DNA from: Clostridium lundense DSM 17049
GTDB taxonomy: Bacteria > Bacillota > Clostridia > Clostridiales > Clostridiaceae
Length of the DNA: 64,000 bases
Assembly (NCBI RefSeq): GCF_000619945.1
Contig: NZ_JHVC01000017.1
Span: forward strand, 1 to 64,000
Direction: 5' to 3'
The notes beneath the pieces were generated by a model that saw only the letters and a list, made by a program, of their open reading frames with translations, was not told where the DNA came from and ran no database searches. The position numbers were made by a program, and so were the translations under genes. This document shows positions 6,685 to 13,711 of this stretch, one piece after another; within the stretch, counting starts at the first letter, position 1, and every line of letters starts with the position of its first letter.

Positions 6685-8451
6685 TTATCTCTTCAATCCA
6701 TTAACTATTACATCTAACAATTCATCTACAGTGGATATTATCTTTGAATTAGCCACATAAGCATGTTGGAACTGAACTAAATTAGTCATTTCTTCGTCCA
6801 AAGATACACCTGATACTGAAGCTCTACTTTGTGTAAAAGTATTAAGTAAATCACTTTGATTTTTCACCATTCTTCTAGCTTCCTGCTCCTGTATTCCAAG
6901 AGTGTCTACCATATCCTTAAAATAATTATCCACTTTCATACCATCTGTAGTTCCATTTAGCACTTTAATTCCATATTCATTTTCTTTTAATCCACCACAA
7001 AACTTATTTATAAAATCTTCTCTAGACATATTGCTGTTTATGTTTTGAATTCCCATAAGTACATCTCTTAAGCCTGCAATAGCTAAAGCTCTTTTTCCAT
7101 CGGATTCACCTGATGGTGGTACATCCAATTTGCTTCCCTTTATTTTCATAGGATTATCCATTATTTCTTTATTCACCACTATGTTTGATGCATCTATCCC
7201 ATTTTCTTGTCCATCTTTATTAACAAAGAAAGGTAAATCATCTTTACTACTATCAGTAGTTTGTCCATGAAGTGTATTTACTGCCAGAGCTAATCCTTTT
7301 GCTAAATTATTTGTTCTATCTATGTATCCATCTACATCTTGTTGTACAGACATATATCCTTTAAATTCTCCTGAAGAAGGTTTAAAAAGTGCTATATCTG
7401 AAAACTTAATTCCTGATATACCGTCTTTATCTGCATTTACAGCTCCTCCATCTTTTTTTAATAAATTTCCACTTTTATCTGTCCATAGAACTCTGCATTC
7501 ATCCATTTCCTTTTTTTGTTCATCAGTTAATTCTACATCTTTTATAACAACTCTATTACTTTCTGTAGTTGTGTCTCCATTTTTATAATAAACTATATCG
7601 TATTTTCCTGTAGGATTTCCTTTGTCATCCTTTTGAGCTTGTATATCTTGTATATATGCAAATCTTGCTACATTATCTGGGTCTATAACTTGTACTAAAT
7701 TAGCTCCCTTTGGTGAGCCTGCTTCTTTATCCTCTTTTGTATTTAGTTCAATAGCATTAAAATCTTTCTTATCTATAGTAATGCCAAAATTTGAACTTAG
7801 CTGATCTAATAAATAATCTCTTCTATCCATTAAATCATTGGGATTATTACCTGCTACACTTATCTGAATTATCTCCTGATTTAATTGATTAACTTGATTT
7901 ATTATATTATTTACATCAAATACTTTCTGCTTTATAATATCCTGTGCATTTCCTTTTATCTTATTTAATTGGCTATAAGTATGATTTAATTCACTAGCTA
8001 ATGCCTTGGACTGCTCTGCCACCATAGTTCTAGTATTTGAAGTTTCCGGCTGCTTAGAAAATTGATGCCATGCATCAAAGAACTTTCCAAAAAGTGTAGA
8101 TAAACCTGTTTCACTTGGTTCATTAAACACTCCTTCTATTTCTCTTAAAAATTTATCTCTTCCTTGATAGCGTCCTTGAGTTCCCATTTCTACTCTTATT
8201 TGATAGTCCAAAAATGAATCTCTTATTCTTGCTATTTGAGAAATCTCAACACCTGTTCCTAATTGACCAGGTTCTGCTGCATTATTCATCGAAGGGGTAC
8301 AAAATGGTCTTCTTGTTTGCATTTCCGCCCTTTGTCTTGAATAACCCGGTGTTTTAGTATTTGCTATATTATGTCCTGTTACATCAATAGCTCTTTGATT
8401 GGCAAAAATACCACTCTTTCCTATATTCAAAGTTCCAAATAAACCTGACAA
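6685..8451 (-). CDS. flgK: Hook-associated protein FlgK (HAP1)
   Basis: FlgK is the first hook-filament junction protein. The 588-residue product shows the classic start SGLFGTLNIGKSGIFANQRAI, the rod/hook motif IANTKTPGYSRQRAEM, and a C-terminal VSLDEEMTNLVQFQHAYVAN that is diagnostic. The upstream ATG at 8466 contains the ribosome binding site itself (ATGGAGG), so translation almost certainly begins at the TTG at 8451, which also matches the usual MSGLFGTL start. It is followed at 35 nt by flgL. Confidence 0.97.
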   Translation of the reverse strand: MSGLFGTLNIGKSGIFANQRAIDVTGHNIANTKTPGYSRQRAEMQTRRPFCTPSMNNAAEPGQLGTGVEISQIARIRDSFLDYQIRVEMGTQGRYQGRDKFLREIEGVFNEPSETGLSTLFGKFFDAWHQFSKQPETSNTRTMVAEQSKALASELNHTYSQLNKIKGNAQDIIKQKVFDVNNIINQVNQLNQEIIQISVAGNNPNDLMDRRDYLLDQLSSNFGITIDKKDFNAIELNTKEDKEAGSPKGANLVQVIDPDNVARFAYIQDIQAQKDDKGNPTGKYDIVYYKNGDTTTESNRVVIKDVELTDEQKKEMDECRVLWTDKSGNLLKKDGGAVNADKDGISGIKFSDIALFKPSSGEFKGYMSVQQDVDGYIDRTNNLAKGLALAVNTLHGQTTDSSKDDLPFFVNKDGQENGIDASNIVVNKEIMDNPMKIKGSKLDVPPSGESDGKRALAIAGLRDVLMGIQNINSNMSREDFINKFCGGLKENEYGIKVLNGTTDGMKVDNYFKDMVDTLGIQEQEARRMVKNQSDLLNTFTQSRASVSGVSLDEEMTNLVQFQHAYVANSKIISTVDELLDVIVNGLKR

Positions 8452-8473
8452 ATTTATTACCTCCAAACTTTAT

Positions 8474-8650
8474 TCAGAGAACAATTGACAATTGACAGAG
8501 TTAAGAAAAAAATTTTTACAAAGTAAAAATTTCAGTAAAATATATAATTTAAGTTTTTCTACGCTCATACTAGAAAAACTTAAATTATACACTAATTCTT
8601 AATTATCATTTTCCCTCGTACTCTGTACTTTGTACTCTGCACTCTGTAAT
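8474..8650. repeat. Intercistronic inverted repeat (copy 3, core type A)
   Basis: Arms built from ACAATTGACAATTGACAGAG and, inverted, CTCTGTACTTTGTACTCTGC. The centre is AATTTTTAC...GTAAAAATTTCA followed by TAAAATATATAATTTAAGTTTTTCTA and its partial inverted copy. One end abuts the flgN stop codon at 8651; the other is about 8 nt from the flgK ribosome binding site. The centre is shared with copies 4 and 5. Confidence 0.8.
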
Positions 8651-9061
8651 TTATCGTTTCATTTTTCCATAAGCTCCGTAGGTTTTAGGTTGTCTATCAG
8701 GATTTAATACTTGAAGCATCCTATTAGTGTATCCTAATCCCTGCTTTATAAGTATTTCGTTTGTTTCTTTTTGAACTTTAAGTTCTTCTATTAATTTTCT
8801 TGCTTTTCTATAATTTTCTTCTAATTCTTTATCATTTAGACTATCAACTATTTTTCCCATAGATTCACCATTGGTTAATTTTCGTCTTTCCATTTCCAAT
8901 TTTGCAATTTCTTTATTGCAGCTATTAATTTCTTCCACTATCTTTTCCATTTTAAACACATCATTTTTAGCTACATACTCATGCTGTCTATCTAAACATT
9001 GTAGCAAATCTTCAAGGGCCTTTATTTCTGCTACTACTATACTATTTAATTCTTTAACCAA
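8651..9061 (-). CDS. flgN: FlgN family export chaperone for FlgK/FlgL
   Basis: FlgN is the cytoplasmic chaperone that binds the C-terminal helices of FlgK and FlgL and brings them to the export apparatus. The 136-residue product is a long helical hairpin (ALEDLLQCLDRQHEYVAKND, then ELEENYRKARKLIEELKVQKETNEIL) with the C-terminal tail ending TYGAYGKMKR, typical of Firmicute FlgN. Translation begins at a TTG (9061) after AAGGGTGGTG. Position between flgM and flgK is the standard Firmicute order flgM-flgN-flgK-flgL. Confidence 0.9.
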   Translation of the reverse strand: MVKELNSIVVAEIKALEDLLQCLDRQHEYVAKNDVFKMEKIVEEINSCNKEIAKLEMERRKLTNGESMGKIVDSLNDKELEENYRKARKLIEELKVQKETNEILIKQGLGYTNRMLQVLNPDRQPKTYGAYGKMKR

Positions 9062-9083
9062 TTAATTTCACCACCCTTATTTA

Positions 9084-9245
9084 AATTAAGAATTGAGAAT
9101 GGAAAATTGAAAATAACTTTAGAAATTTTTATCATCATAAAAATTCTATAAAATATATAACTTAAGTTTTTCTAAGTATAACTTAAAAAAACATTCTTGA
9201 TTCTCAATTTTCAACTCTCAATTCTCAATTTTCCTTTGTACTCTA
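9084..9245. repeat. Intercistronic inverted repeat (copy 4, core type A)
   Basis: Here the arms are made of AATTGAGAATTGAG-like words (AAGAATTGAGAATGGAAAATTG and, inverted, CAATTTTCAACTCTCAATTC). The centre, AAATTTTTATCATCATAAAAATTCTATAAAATATATAAC plus TTAAGTTTTTCTAAG, matches copies 3 and 5. It sits about 5 nt from the flgN ribosome binding site on one side. Confidence 0.75.
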
Positions 9246-9270
9246 TAATCTTCCCTATACCAAATGTATT

Positions 9271-9549
9271 TTATTCTCTATTTTTCATAGCATCAATTAA
9301 TCCTTTAGCTACAAGTCTTGAATCTCTATTATAAGTGCCCTTTGAAATTTCTTCCCTTAGTTTTTCTATTTTTTCTTTTGATTGAATACATTTGTCATCA
9401 ATAGAATAGGAACTTAAACTTTTACCTACTGAAGATATCTGTATAGTATCGTTATTTTTTTCTTTTTTGACCCCTTTAATTTCTGTTCTCTTTTTATTAT
9501 CTCCATAGGAATTTAATATTTTACTAGCACTTATTCCATTAATCTTCAT
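9271..9549 (-). CDS. flgM: Anti-sigma-28 factor FlgM
   Basis: FlgM holds sigma-28 (FliA/SigD) inactive until the hook-basal body is complete and FlgM is exported or cleared. The 92-residue product has the family start MKINGISASKILNSY, a DTIQISSVGKSL segment, and the sigma-binding C-terminal half (KIEKLREEISKGTYNRDSRLVAKGLIDAM). It heads the late flagellar operon and has its own sigma-28-type promoter at 9677-9704, a normal autoregulatory arrangement. The ribosome binding site AAGGAGTG precedes the ATG. Confidence 0.95.
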   Translation of the reverse strand: MKINGISASKILNSYGDNKKRTEIKGVKKEKNNDTIQISSVGKSLSSYSIDDKCIQSKEKIEKLREEISKGTYNRDSRLVAKGLIDAMKNRE

Positions 9550-9676
9550 TTAATACACTCCTTATCATAAACACATAGTGTTTAACTATACTACTAATAG
9601 TTTTACAATATTTTTTAATTATATTATACTTACCATTAAACACTTCTACATATTTCCAAATTTAATGTTATTTATA

Positions 9677-9704
9677 TTATCGAGATTAAAATTTATTTAT
9701 TTAG
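9677..9704 (-). promoter_or_regulatory. Sigma-28 type promoter of the flgM operon
   Basis: Minus strand: CTAAA, 16 bases, TCGATAA, against CTAAA-N16-CCGATAT of Firmicute SigD. The -35 is perfect and five of seven -10 bases agree. Transcription would start near 9670, about 120 nt before flgM. The rest of the 9550-9861 gap is AT-rich and otherwise holds only the hairpin at 9713-9761. Confidence 0.75.
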
Positions 9705-9712
9705 ACGTCTTT

Positions 9713-9761
9713 AAAAAAATAACTATTGGAATATAAAAGTATATTTCATAGTTATTTTTTT
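9713..9761. terminator. Second long hairpin with T tails, possible bidirectional terminator
   Basis: AAAAAAATAACTAT (9713-9726) and ATAGTTATTTTTTT (9748-9761) pair over 14 bp around a 21-nt loop, giving a U-run in either direction. It lies between the terminator of the chemotaxis operon and the flgM promoter and would insulate them. Confidence 0.55.
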
Positions 9762-9861
9762 AAGGATATCTTAAATTATAAATAATACATATTATCCAAT
9801 AAATGTTAAATGTCAATATCTTTTTATTAGTCTTTATCCGAAAGTAATTTCATATACGTAA

Positions 9862-9892
9862 AAAAATAACGGCTTATAAAGCCGTTATTTTT
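9862..9892 (-). terminator. Terminator of the chemotaxis/motor-switch operon
   Basis: AATAACGGCTT and AAGCCGTTATT form a stem with a 3-nt loop followed on the minus strand by TTTTTTTACG. The stem begins within the stop codon of the FliN-domain gene. Confidence 0.9.
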
Positions 9893-10430
9893 GCTTACCA
9901 AGAGACTTAATTTTTTCTTCATTACTTACTATACTTGTTATTCTTACTCCAAAGTTTTCATCTACAACTACAACTTCCCCATAAGCTACTTTTTTTCCAT
10001 TTACAAGAATTTCCACTGGTTCTTCTGCCAATTTATCCAGTTCTATTAGAGAACCTGTTCCTAAATTTAATATTTCTCTTATATTTAATCTAGTTCTTCC
10101 TAAAACTACAGAAACTTCTAGAGGAACATCCATTATAAGATCAATATTTTTAGGTAATGCTTGTGAAAATCCTGCATTTAGTGGCTGGAATGATGCCTGT
10201 TGAACTTCTATTGGCTTTTCCATCATTTGAGGCGCACCATAGTTCTGTGGCGGCATACTATTATACTGTTGTGGGTATTGCGGATTATAATTCATTCCAT
10301 TAGGGACTTCATTTACATACCCCTGAGGTTCATGTTGAGTTTGTTGATTTCCTTGTGCCATTTTATTAACCTCTTTTTTAGATTGTGGTTGTTCAATAGG
10401 TTTACTTTCTTCTTTATCTGTTCCCATCAT
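9885..10430 (-). CDS. FliN/FliY C-terminal motor-switch domain (SpoA domain), separate reading frame
   Basis: The C-terminal ~85 residues (NIDLIMDVPLEVSVVLGRTR, then the LGTGSLIELDKLAEEPVEIL and VNGKKVAYGEVVVVDENFGVRIT segments) are a FliN SpoA domain, part of the flagellar C-ring. The N-terminal ~90 residues are a Gln/Pro/Asn-rich linker. In B. subtilis this domain is the C-terminal part of FliY. Here it begins 8 nt after the stop codon of the CheC-like half, in another frame, and the ATG at 10430 has no ribosome binding site. A second in-frame ATG at 10361 does have one (AGAGG, 8 nt away), giving a 158-residue protein. So the product could be an independent FliN, a FliY fusion made by -1 slippage, or both. 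Confidence 0.85.
   Translation of the reverse strand: MMGTDKEESKPIEQPQSKKEVNKMAQGNQQTQHEPQGYVNEVPNGMNYNPQYPQQYNSMPPQNYGAPQMMEKPIEVQQASFQPLNAGFSQALPKNIDLIMDVPLEVSVVLGRTRLNIREILNLGTGSLIELDKLAEEPVEILVNGKKVAYGEVVVVDENFGVRITSIVSNEEKIKSLGKQK
10361..10376 (-). promoter_or_regulatory. Internal ribosome binding site that could start a short FliN
   Basis: On the minus strand AAAGAGGTTAATAAAATG places an AGAGG 8 nt before an in-frame ATG (codon 24 of the FliN-domain frame). No comparable site precedes the first ATG at 10430. Confidence 0.45.
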
Positions 10431-10438
10431 TATAGCAA

Positions 10439-11134
10439 CTATTTTTTTGCAGTACCCATAGGAAGCAACTGCATAATGCTGCTATCTACCAATTCTCCTA
10501 TTGTAAGACTAAATGAAACTTGAACTATATCTTCATCTTCACTTAATTGATCAGATACAGGAGAGCTTAAGTCATCCCATATTCTTGATAAAGGTGGTGA
10601 TATATTAACTTCTCTAGCAAACATAGTAGCCATAGAAGTAGCTGCTGAACCTATCATCTGATTCATAGCTTCAGAAACAGCACTTTCTTCTATTTCTGAT
10701 AAAGTGGTTACGTTTTCTACCACTCCTGTTCCACCCATCATAAGATTTGCTATTACTGCAGCATCAGTTATTTTCATAACTAAAAGATTTTCACCTACAA
10801 TACCACTAGTATACTTAACCTCCAAAGCTACATTTGGTACTTCAAAGGTATCCTTAAGATCTCTTAAAGTAGTAACAGAAACTACAGGAGTTGTTATATT
10901 TACCTGCTGTCCTATTATAGTAGATAGTGCTGTAGAAGCAGAACCCATAGATATATTTCCTATCTCTCCTAAAAGATCTTTTTCTATATCTGTTAAATCT
11001 ACTCTATCATTTTCTTCTGTTGTAGCATTTTCTATATCACTTGTTTCACCATCATTTATTTCACCCTCATTGTTATCATTGCTGCCATTTAACAATGAAT
11101 CTATTTCTTCCTGTGAAAGAAATCCATTACTCAT
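10439..11134 (-). CDS. fliY: FliY, N-terminal part: FliM-like N-peptide and CheC-type phosphatase domain
   Basis: FliY is a C-ring protein that also dephosphorylates CheY-P. The 231-residue product has the CheY-P binding peptide (MSNGFLSQEEIDSLL) and both CheC-type catalytic motifs (E57/N60 in EIGNISMGSA and E155/N158 in SEAMNQMIGSA), so the phosphatase looks active. The ATG at 11134 has AAGGATGTGG upstream and overlaps the fliM stop codon. The frame ends at a TAG immediately after GCA AAA AAA. A -1 slip there, or one more A in the A7 run, would continue straight into the FliN-domain frame and give a normal FliY of about 416 residues. Confidence 0.88.
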   Translation of the reverse strand: MSNGFLSQEEIDSLLNGSNDNNEGEINDGETSDIENATTEENDRVDLTDIEKDLLGEIGNISMGSASTALSTIIGQQVNITTPVVSVTTLRDLKDTFEVPNVALEVKYTSGIVGENLLVMKITDAAVIANLMMGGTGVVENVTTLSEIEESAVSEAMNQMIGSAATSMATMFAREVNISPPLSRIWDDLSSPVSDQLSEDEDIVQVSFSLTIGELVDSSIMQLLPMGTAKK

Positions 11135-12122
11135 AATTTTCCACATCCTTATCTATTATATCTAGCACCTCAACACCCATCTTCTTTCCTACCAATCCTG
11201 GTTTACCATAGCAATATACTTCATTTTCTACCATTACCTTTATTGGAGAATTAGTATTTTCTTGTAAAATTAATATATCTCCTAAAGATAATCTTAAAAA
11301 CTGCTCTACAGTAATACTAGTTGAACCTAATACCGCAGATATTTCTGTATTAACTATATTAATTCTTTCTCTCAATTTAGTTCTTGATTCATTTATTACA
11401 TCTTCATCGCTTTGCTGGAACCAATACTGTATAACCAATTTATCTAATGTTTTTTCTACACTCAAATAAGGTATACATATATTTATAAATGTACTGCTTT
11501 TTCCCATTTCTACGGAGAAAGTTATTAATGCTACTGGTTCATTTGGTGCTAATGTTTGATTAAGGGCAGGATTAGTTTCCATTCCTTCTATCTCTGGGTG
11601 TACTTCTAATATATCCTCCCAGGCTAATTTAAGATTTGATATAAGCCCTTGGTTCACATGTCTTATTATATTTTTATCTATATCTGTAAATTCTCTTAAT
11701 TTAAATTTTCCATATCCAGTACCTCCAAGGAGTACATCCATTATTTCATAAACAAATTGAGGATTAGTTTCAAATAAAATAGAGCCCGATAATGGAGGCA
11801 TTTTAAACACAGTTAATATTGTTGGATTTGGAATAGAATGTATAAATTCTTCATAGGTTATCTGTTGAACAGATTCTATCTTAACTTTTACATTTGCTCT
11901 TAGCTGGGCGGTTAAATAGTTTGATATAATTCTAGCATAATTATCATGTATAAGCTCTAAAGTTCTTATATGATCCTTGGAAAACTTCTGTGGACTTCTA
12001 AAATCATATGGCTTTACCTTTTGCTTCTCTTCTTCTTTAGGCATCTCATCAGGTGTAATTTCACCTGATGACAGAGCAGCCAAAAGGGCATCTATTTCGC
12101 TTTGTGATAAAACCTCTGCCAT
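11127..12122 (-). CDS. fliM: Flagellar motor switch protein FliM
   Basis: FliM binds CheY-P and sets rotation direction in the C-ring. The 331-residue product has the N-terminal CheY-P binding peptide (LSQSEIDALLAAL), the middle CheC-like domain (with GGTGYGKFKLREFTDID) and a C-terminal SpoA domain (FLRLSLGDILILQENTNSPI). Length is normal. Ribosome binding site GAGGG, 7 nt before ATG. It is directly followed, with a small overlap, by fliY. Confidence 0.97.
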   Translation of the reverse strand: MAEVLSQSEIDALLAALSSGEITPDEMPKEEEKQKVKPYDFRSPQKFSKDHIRTLELIHDNYARIISNYLTAQLRANVKVKIESVQQITYEEFIHSIPNPTILTVFKMPPLSGSILFETNPQFVYEIMDVLLGGTGYGKFKLREFTDIDKNIIRHVNQGLISNLKLAWEDILEVHPEIEGMETNPALNQTLAPNEPVALITFSVEMGKSSTFINICIPYLSVEKTLDKLVIQYWFQQSDEDVINESRTKLRERINIVNTEISAVLGSTSITVEQFLRLSLGDILILQENTNSPIKVMVENEVYCYGKPGLVGKKMGVEVLDIIDKDVENYE

Positions 12123-12141
12123 ACTTTTCCCTCATTTCTTG

Positions 12142-12543
12142 CTAATTTGAAAGGAGTCTATCTATATCGATTAAAGTAACTACTCTATCTTTAAAATTTA
12201 TAACTCCCTTTATGTAAGCTCTTTTTCTGTCATCTTCAACTTTTTCTAATAGGTTTTCTTCAACTTCTAATACTTCATCTACTTGATCAACAGTAATTCC
12301 TACCATTTCTTCTTCAATATTAAGAATTATAATATTGCTTTGTTCTTTATCTTCTCTACCTACTTCTAGAAGTAAATTTATATCTAGAAGTGATATAATA
12401 TTTCCTCTAAGATTTATAAGTCCTTTTATATGTGCTGGTGCATTAGGTACTTTGGTTATTTCCATCATATCATTTATACTTTGAACTTTGGCAGTTTCTA
12501 CAGCAAATTGTTCATCACTTAGTTTAAATACCACAACTTGCAC
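12142..12543 (-). CDS. cheW: Chemotaxis coupling protein CheW (copy 1)
   Basis: CheW links chemoreceptors to the kinase CheA. The 133-residue product is a single CheW domain: VVVFKLSDEQFAVETAKVQSI, HIKGLINLRGNIISLLDINL, a second-barrel VGITVDQVDEVLEV and GVINFKDRVVTLIDIDRLL. Translation starts at GTG (12543) after GGGGGGTGA. It follows cheY and precedes fliM. A second CheW lies at the other end of the operon. Confidence 0.95.
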   Translation of the reverse strand: MQVVVFKLSDEQFAVETAKVQSINDMMEITKVPNAPAHIKGLINLRGNIISLLDINLLLEVGREDKEQSNIIILNIEEEMVGITVDQVDEVLEVEENLLEKVEDDRKRAYIKGVINFKDRVVTLIDIDRLLSN

Positions 12544-12564
12544 AATTTCACCCCCCCTAAAATT

Positions 12565-12715
12565 AGTTAACAGTTGACAAAGAACAGAGAACAGTTAAGG
12601 AAGGAATTTTTTACTTAGTAAAAAATTTCATAAAATATATGATTTAAGTTTTTCTAGGCTATGCCTAGAAAAACCTCCTTATCTGTACTCTATGCTCTGT
12701 GTTCTGTACTCTTAA
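12565..12715. repeat. Intercistronic inverted repeat (copy 5, core type A)
   Basis: Arms: AACAGTTGACAAAGAACAGAG and, inverted, CTCTATGCTCTGTGTTCTG. The centre TTTTTTACTTAGTAAAAAATTTCA followed by TAAAATATATGATTTAAG is shared with copies 3 and 4, and AGGCTATGCCT is a small palindrome at the dyad of the inner stem. One end is about 7 nt from the cheW ribosome binding site, the other about 5 nt from the cheY stop codon. Confidence 0.8.
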
Positions 12716-12719
12716 TAAA

Positions 12720-13082
12720 TTATTGTCCAAGTACTTTTTTAATTGCTTCTAAAACTCTATCTGGTTGAAATGGTTTTACTATAAAATCTTTAGCTCCTGC
12801 TTTTATAGCATCCATTACCATTGTTTGTTGTCCCATAGCAGAACACATAATTATTTTTGCTGTAGAATCTATTGATCTTATTTCTTTTACTGCCTGTAAA
12901 CCATCCATATCAGGCATAGTTATATCCATAGTAACTACATCTGGTCTTTCTTTTTTATAAAGTTCAACTGCCTTCAGCCCATTATTAGCTTCTCCTATAA
13001 CTTCAAAACCATTTTTTTCTAAAATATCCTTAATCATCATTCTCATAAAAGCAGCGTCATCAACAATTAATACTTTTGCCAT
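12720..13082 (-). CDS. cheY: Chemotaxis response regulator CheY
   Basis: CheY is the single-domain response regulator that carries the signal from CheA to the motor switch. All catalytic residues are present in the 120-residue product: D8/D9, phospho-acceptor D53 (VVTMDITMPDMDG), S81 and K103 (IVKPF). It lies between cheC and cheW. The sequence is closest in style to B. subtilis CheY. An AT-rich repeat of about 150 bp separates it from the downstream cheW. Confidence 0.97.
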   Translation of the reverse strand: MAKVLIVDDAAFMRMMIKDILEKNGFEVIGEANNGLKAVELYKKERPDVVTMDITMPDMDGLQAVKEIRSIDSTAKIIMCSAMGQQTMVMDAIKAGAKDFIVKPFQPDRVLEAIKKVLGQ

Positions 13083-13097
13083 TTTAATACCTCCAAA

Positions 13098-13697
13098 TTA
13101 CATTACTCCTAATGAATTTAATATTATTTCTAAAGAACCGGGCATAGGTATATAGTAAAAATGCCCGCTTATTTTTGAATTATCCTGTAAAAATTGAGTT
13201 TCTACGTCAAGAACATATTCATCAAATTGTCCTGACTCAATAAATGTTGTTGAAAGAATAGCCCCTAGCATATCATAAGTTACTGCTGGTACAGATGGTA
13301 TTATAGTTAAATTTGTAAATTTAGCTATAGCATTCATATAAGAAGCAGAAATTATATTTCCAATCTCTGATATTACTGAATTCCCCATTTCACTTACGCT
13401 ATCTTCCTTTACTCCTATTAATAATTCTATTATATTAACAGCAGTTTCTTTTTCAAATACAAATAGAATATTTCCTGGAGTATCTCCTAATACTCTTACC
13501 AATACTCCATATACAATTTCCTCTCCACCTATTCCAGCAAATATTTCATCAAAAGGAACTACATTTATAGCAGGCACAGACATATCTATCTTTTTATTCA
13601 AAAGCTGTGATAAAGCTGTAGCCGCATTTCCAGCACCTATATTACCTACTTCTCTTAAAGCATCCATTTGCATAGGGGTAAGGTGTTCATATGACAT
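13098..13697 (-). CDS. cheC: CheY-P phosphatase CheC
   Basis: CheC dephosphorylates CheY-P and, by binding CheD, participates in adaptation. The 199-residue product has both active-site motifs: E16/N19 in REVGNIGAGNAATAL and E111/N114 in SEIGNIISASYMNAI. Length is normal. It sits just downstream of cheA; cheD is in the same operon, completing the CheC-CheD pair known from B. subtilis. Confidence 0.97.
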   Translation of the reverse strand: MSYEHLTPMQMDALREVGNIGAGNAATALSQLLNKKIDMSVPAINVVPFDEIFAGIGGEEIVYGVLVRVLGDTPGNILFVFEKETAVNIIELLIGVKEDSVSEMGNSVISEIGNIISASYMNAIAKFTNLTIIPSVPAVTYDMLGAILSTTFIESGQFDEYVLDVETQFLQDNSKISGHFYYIPMPGSLEIILNSLGVM

Positions 13698-13711
13698 ATA
13701 AATATTCCTCC

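Noticed and set aside
9885..11134. Treating the FliN-domain frame and the CheC-like frame as two ordinary independent genes
   Set aside because: The lack of a ribosome binding site at the second ATG and the exact -1 relation at an A7 heptamer make that too simple; both frames are listed with this caveat.
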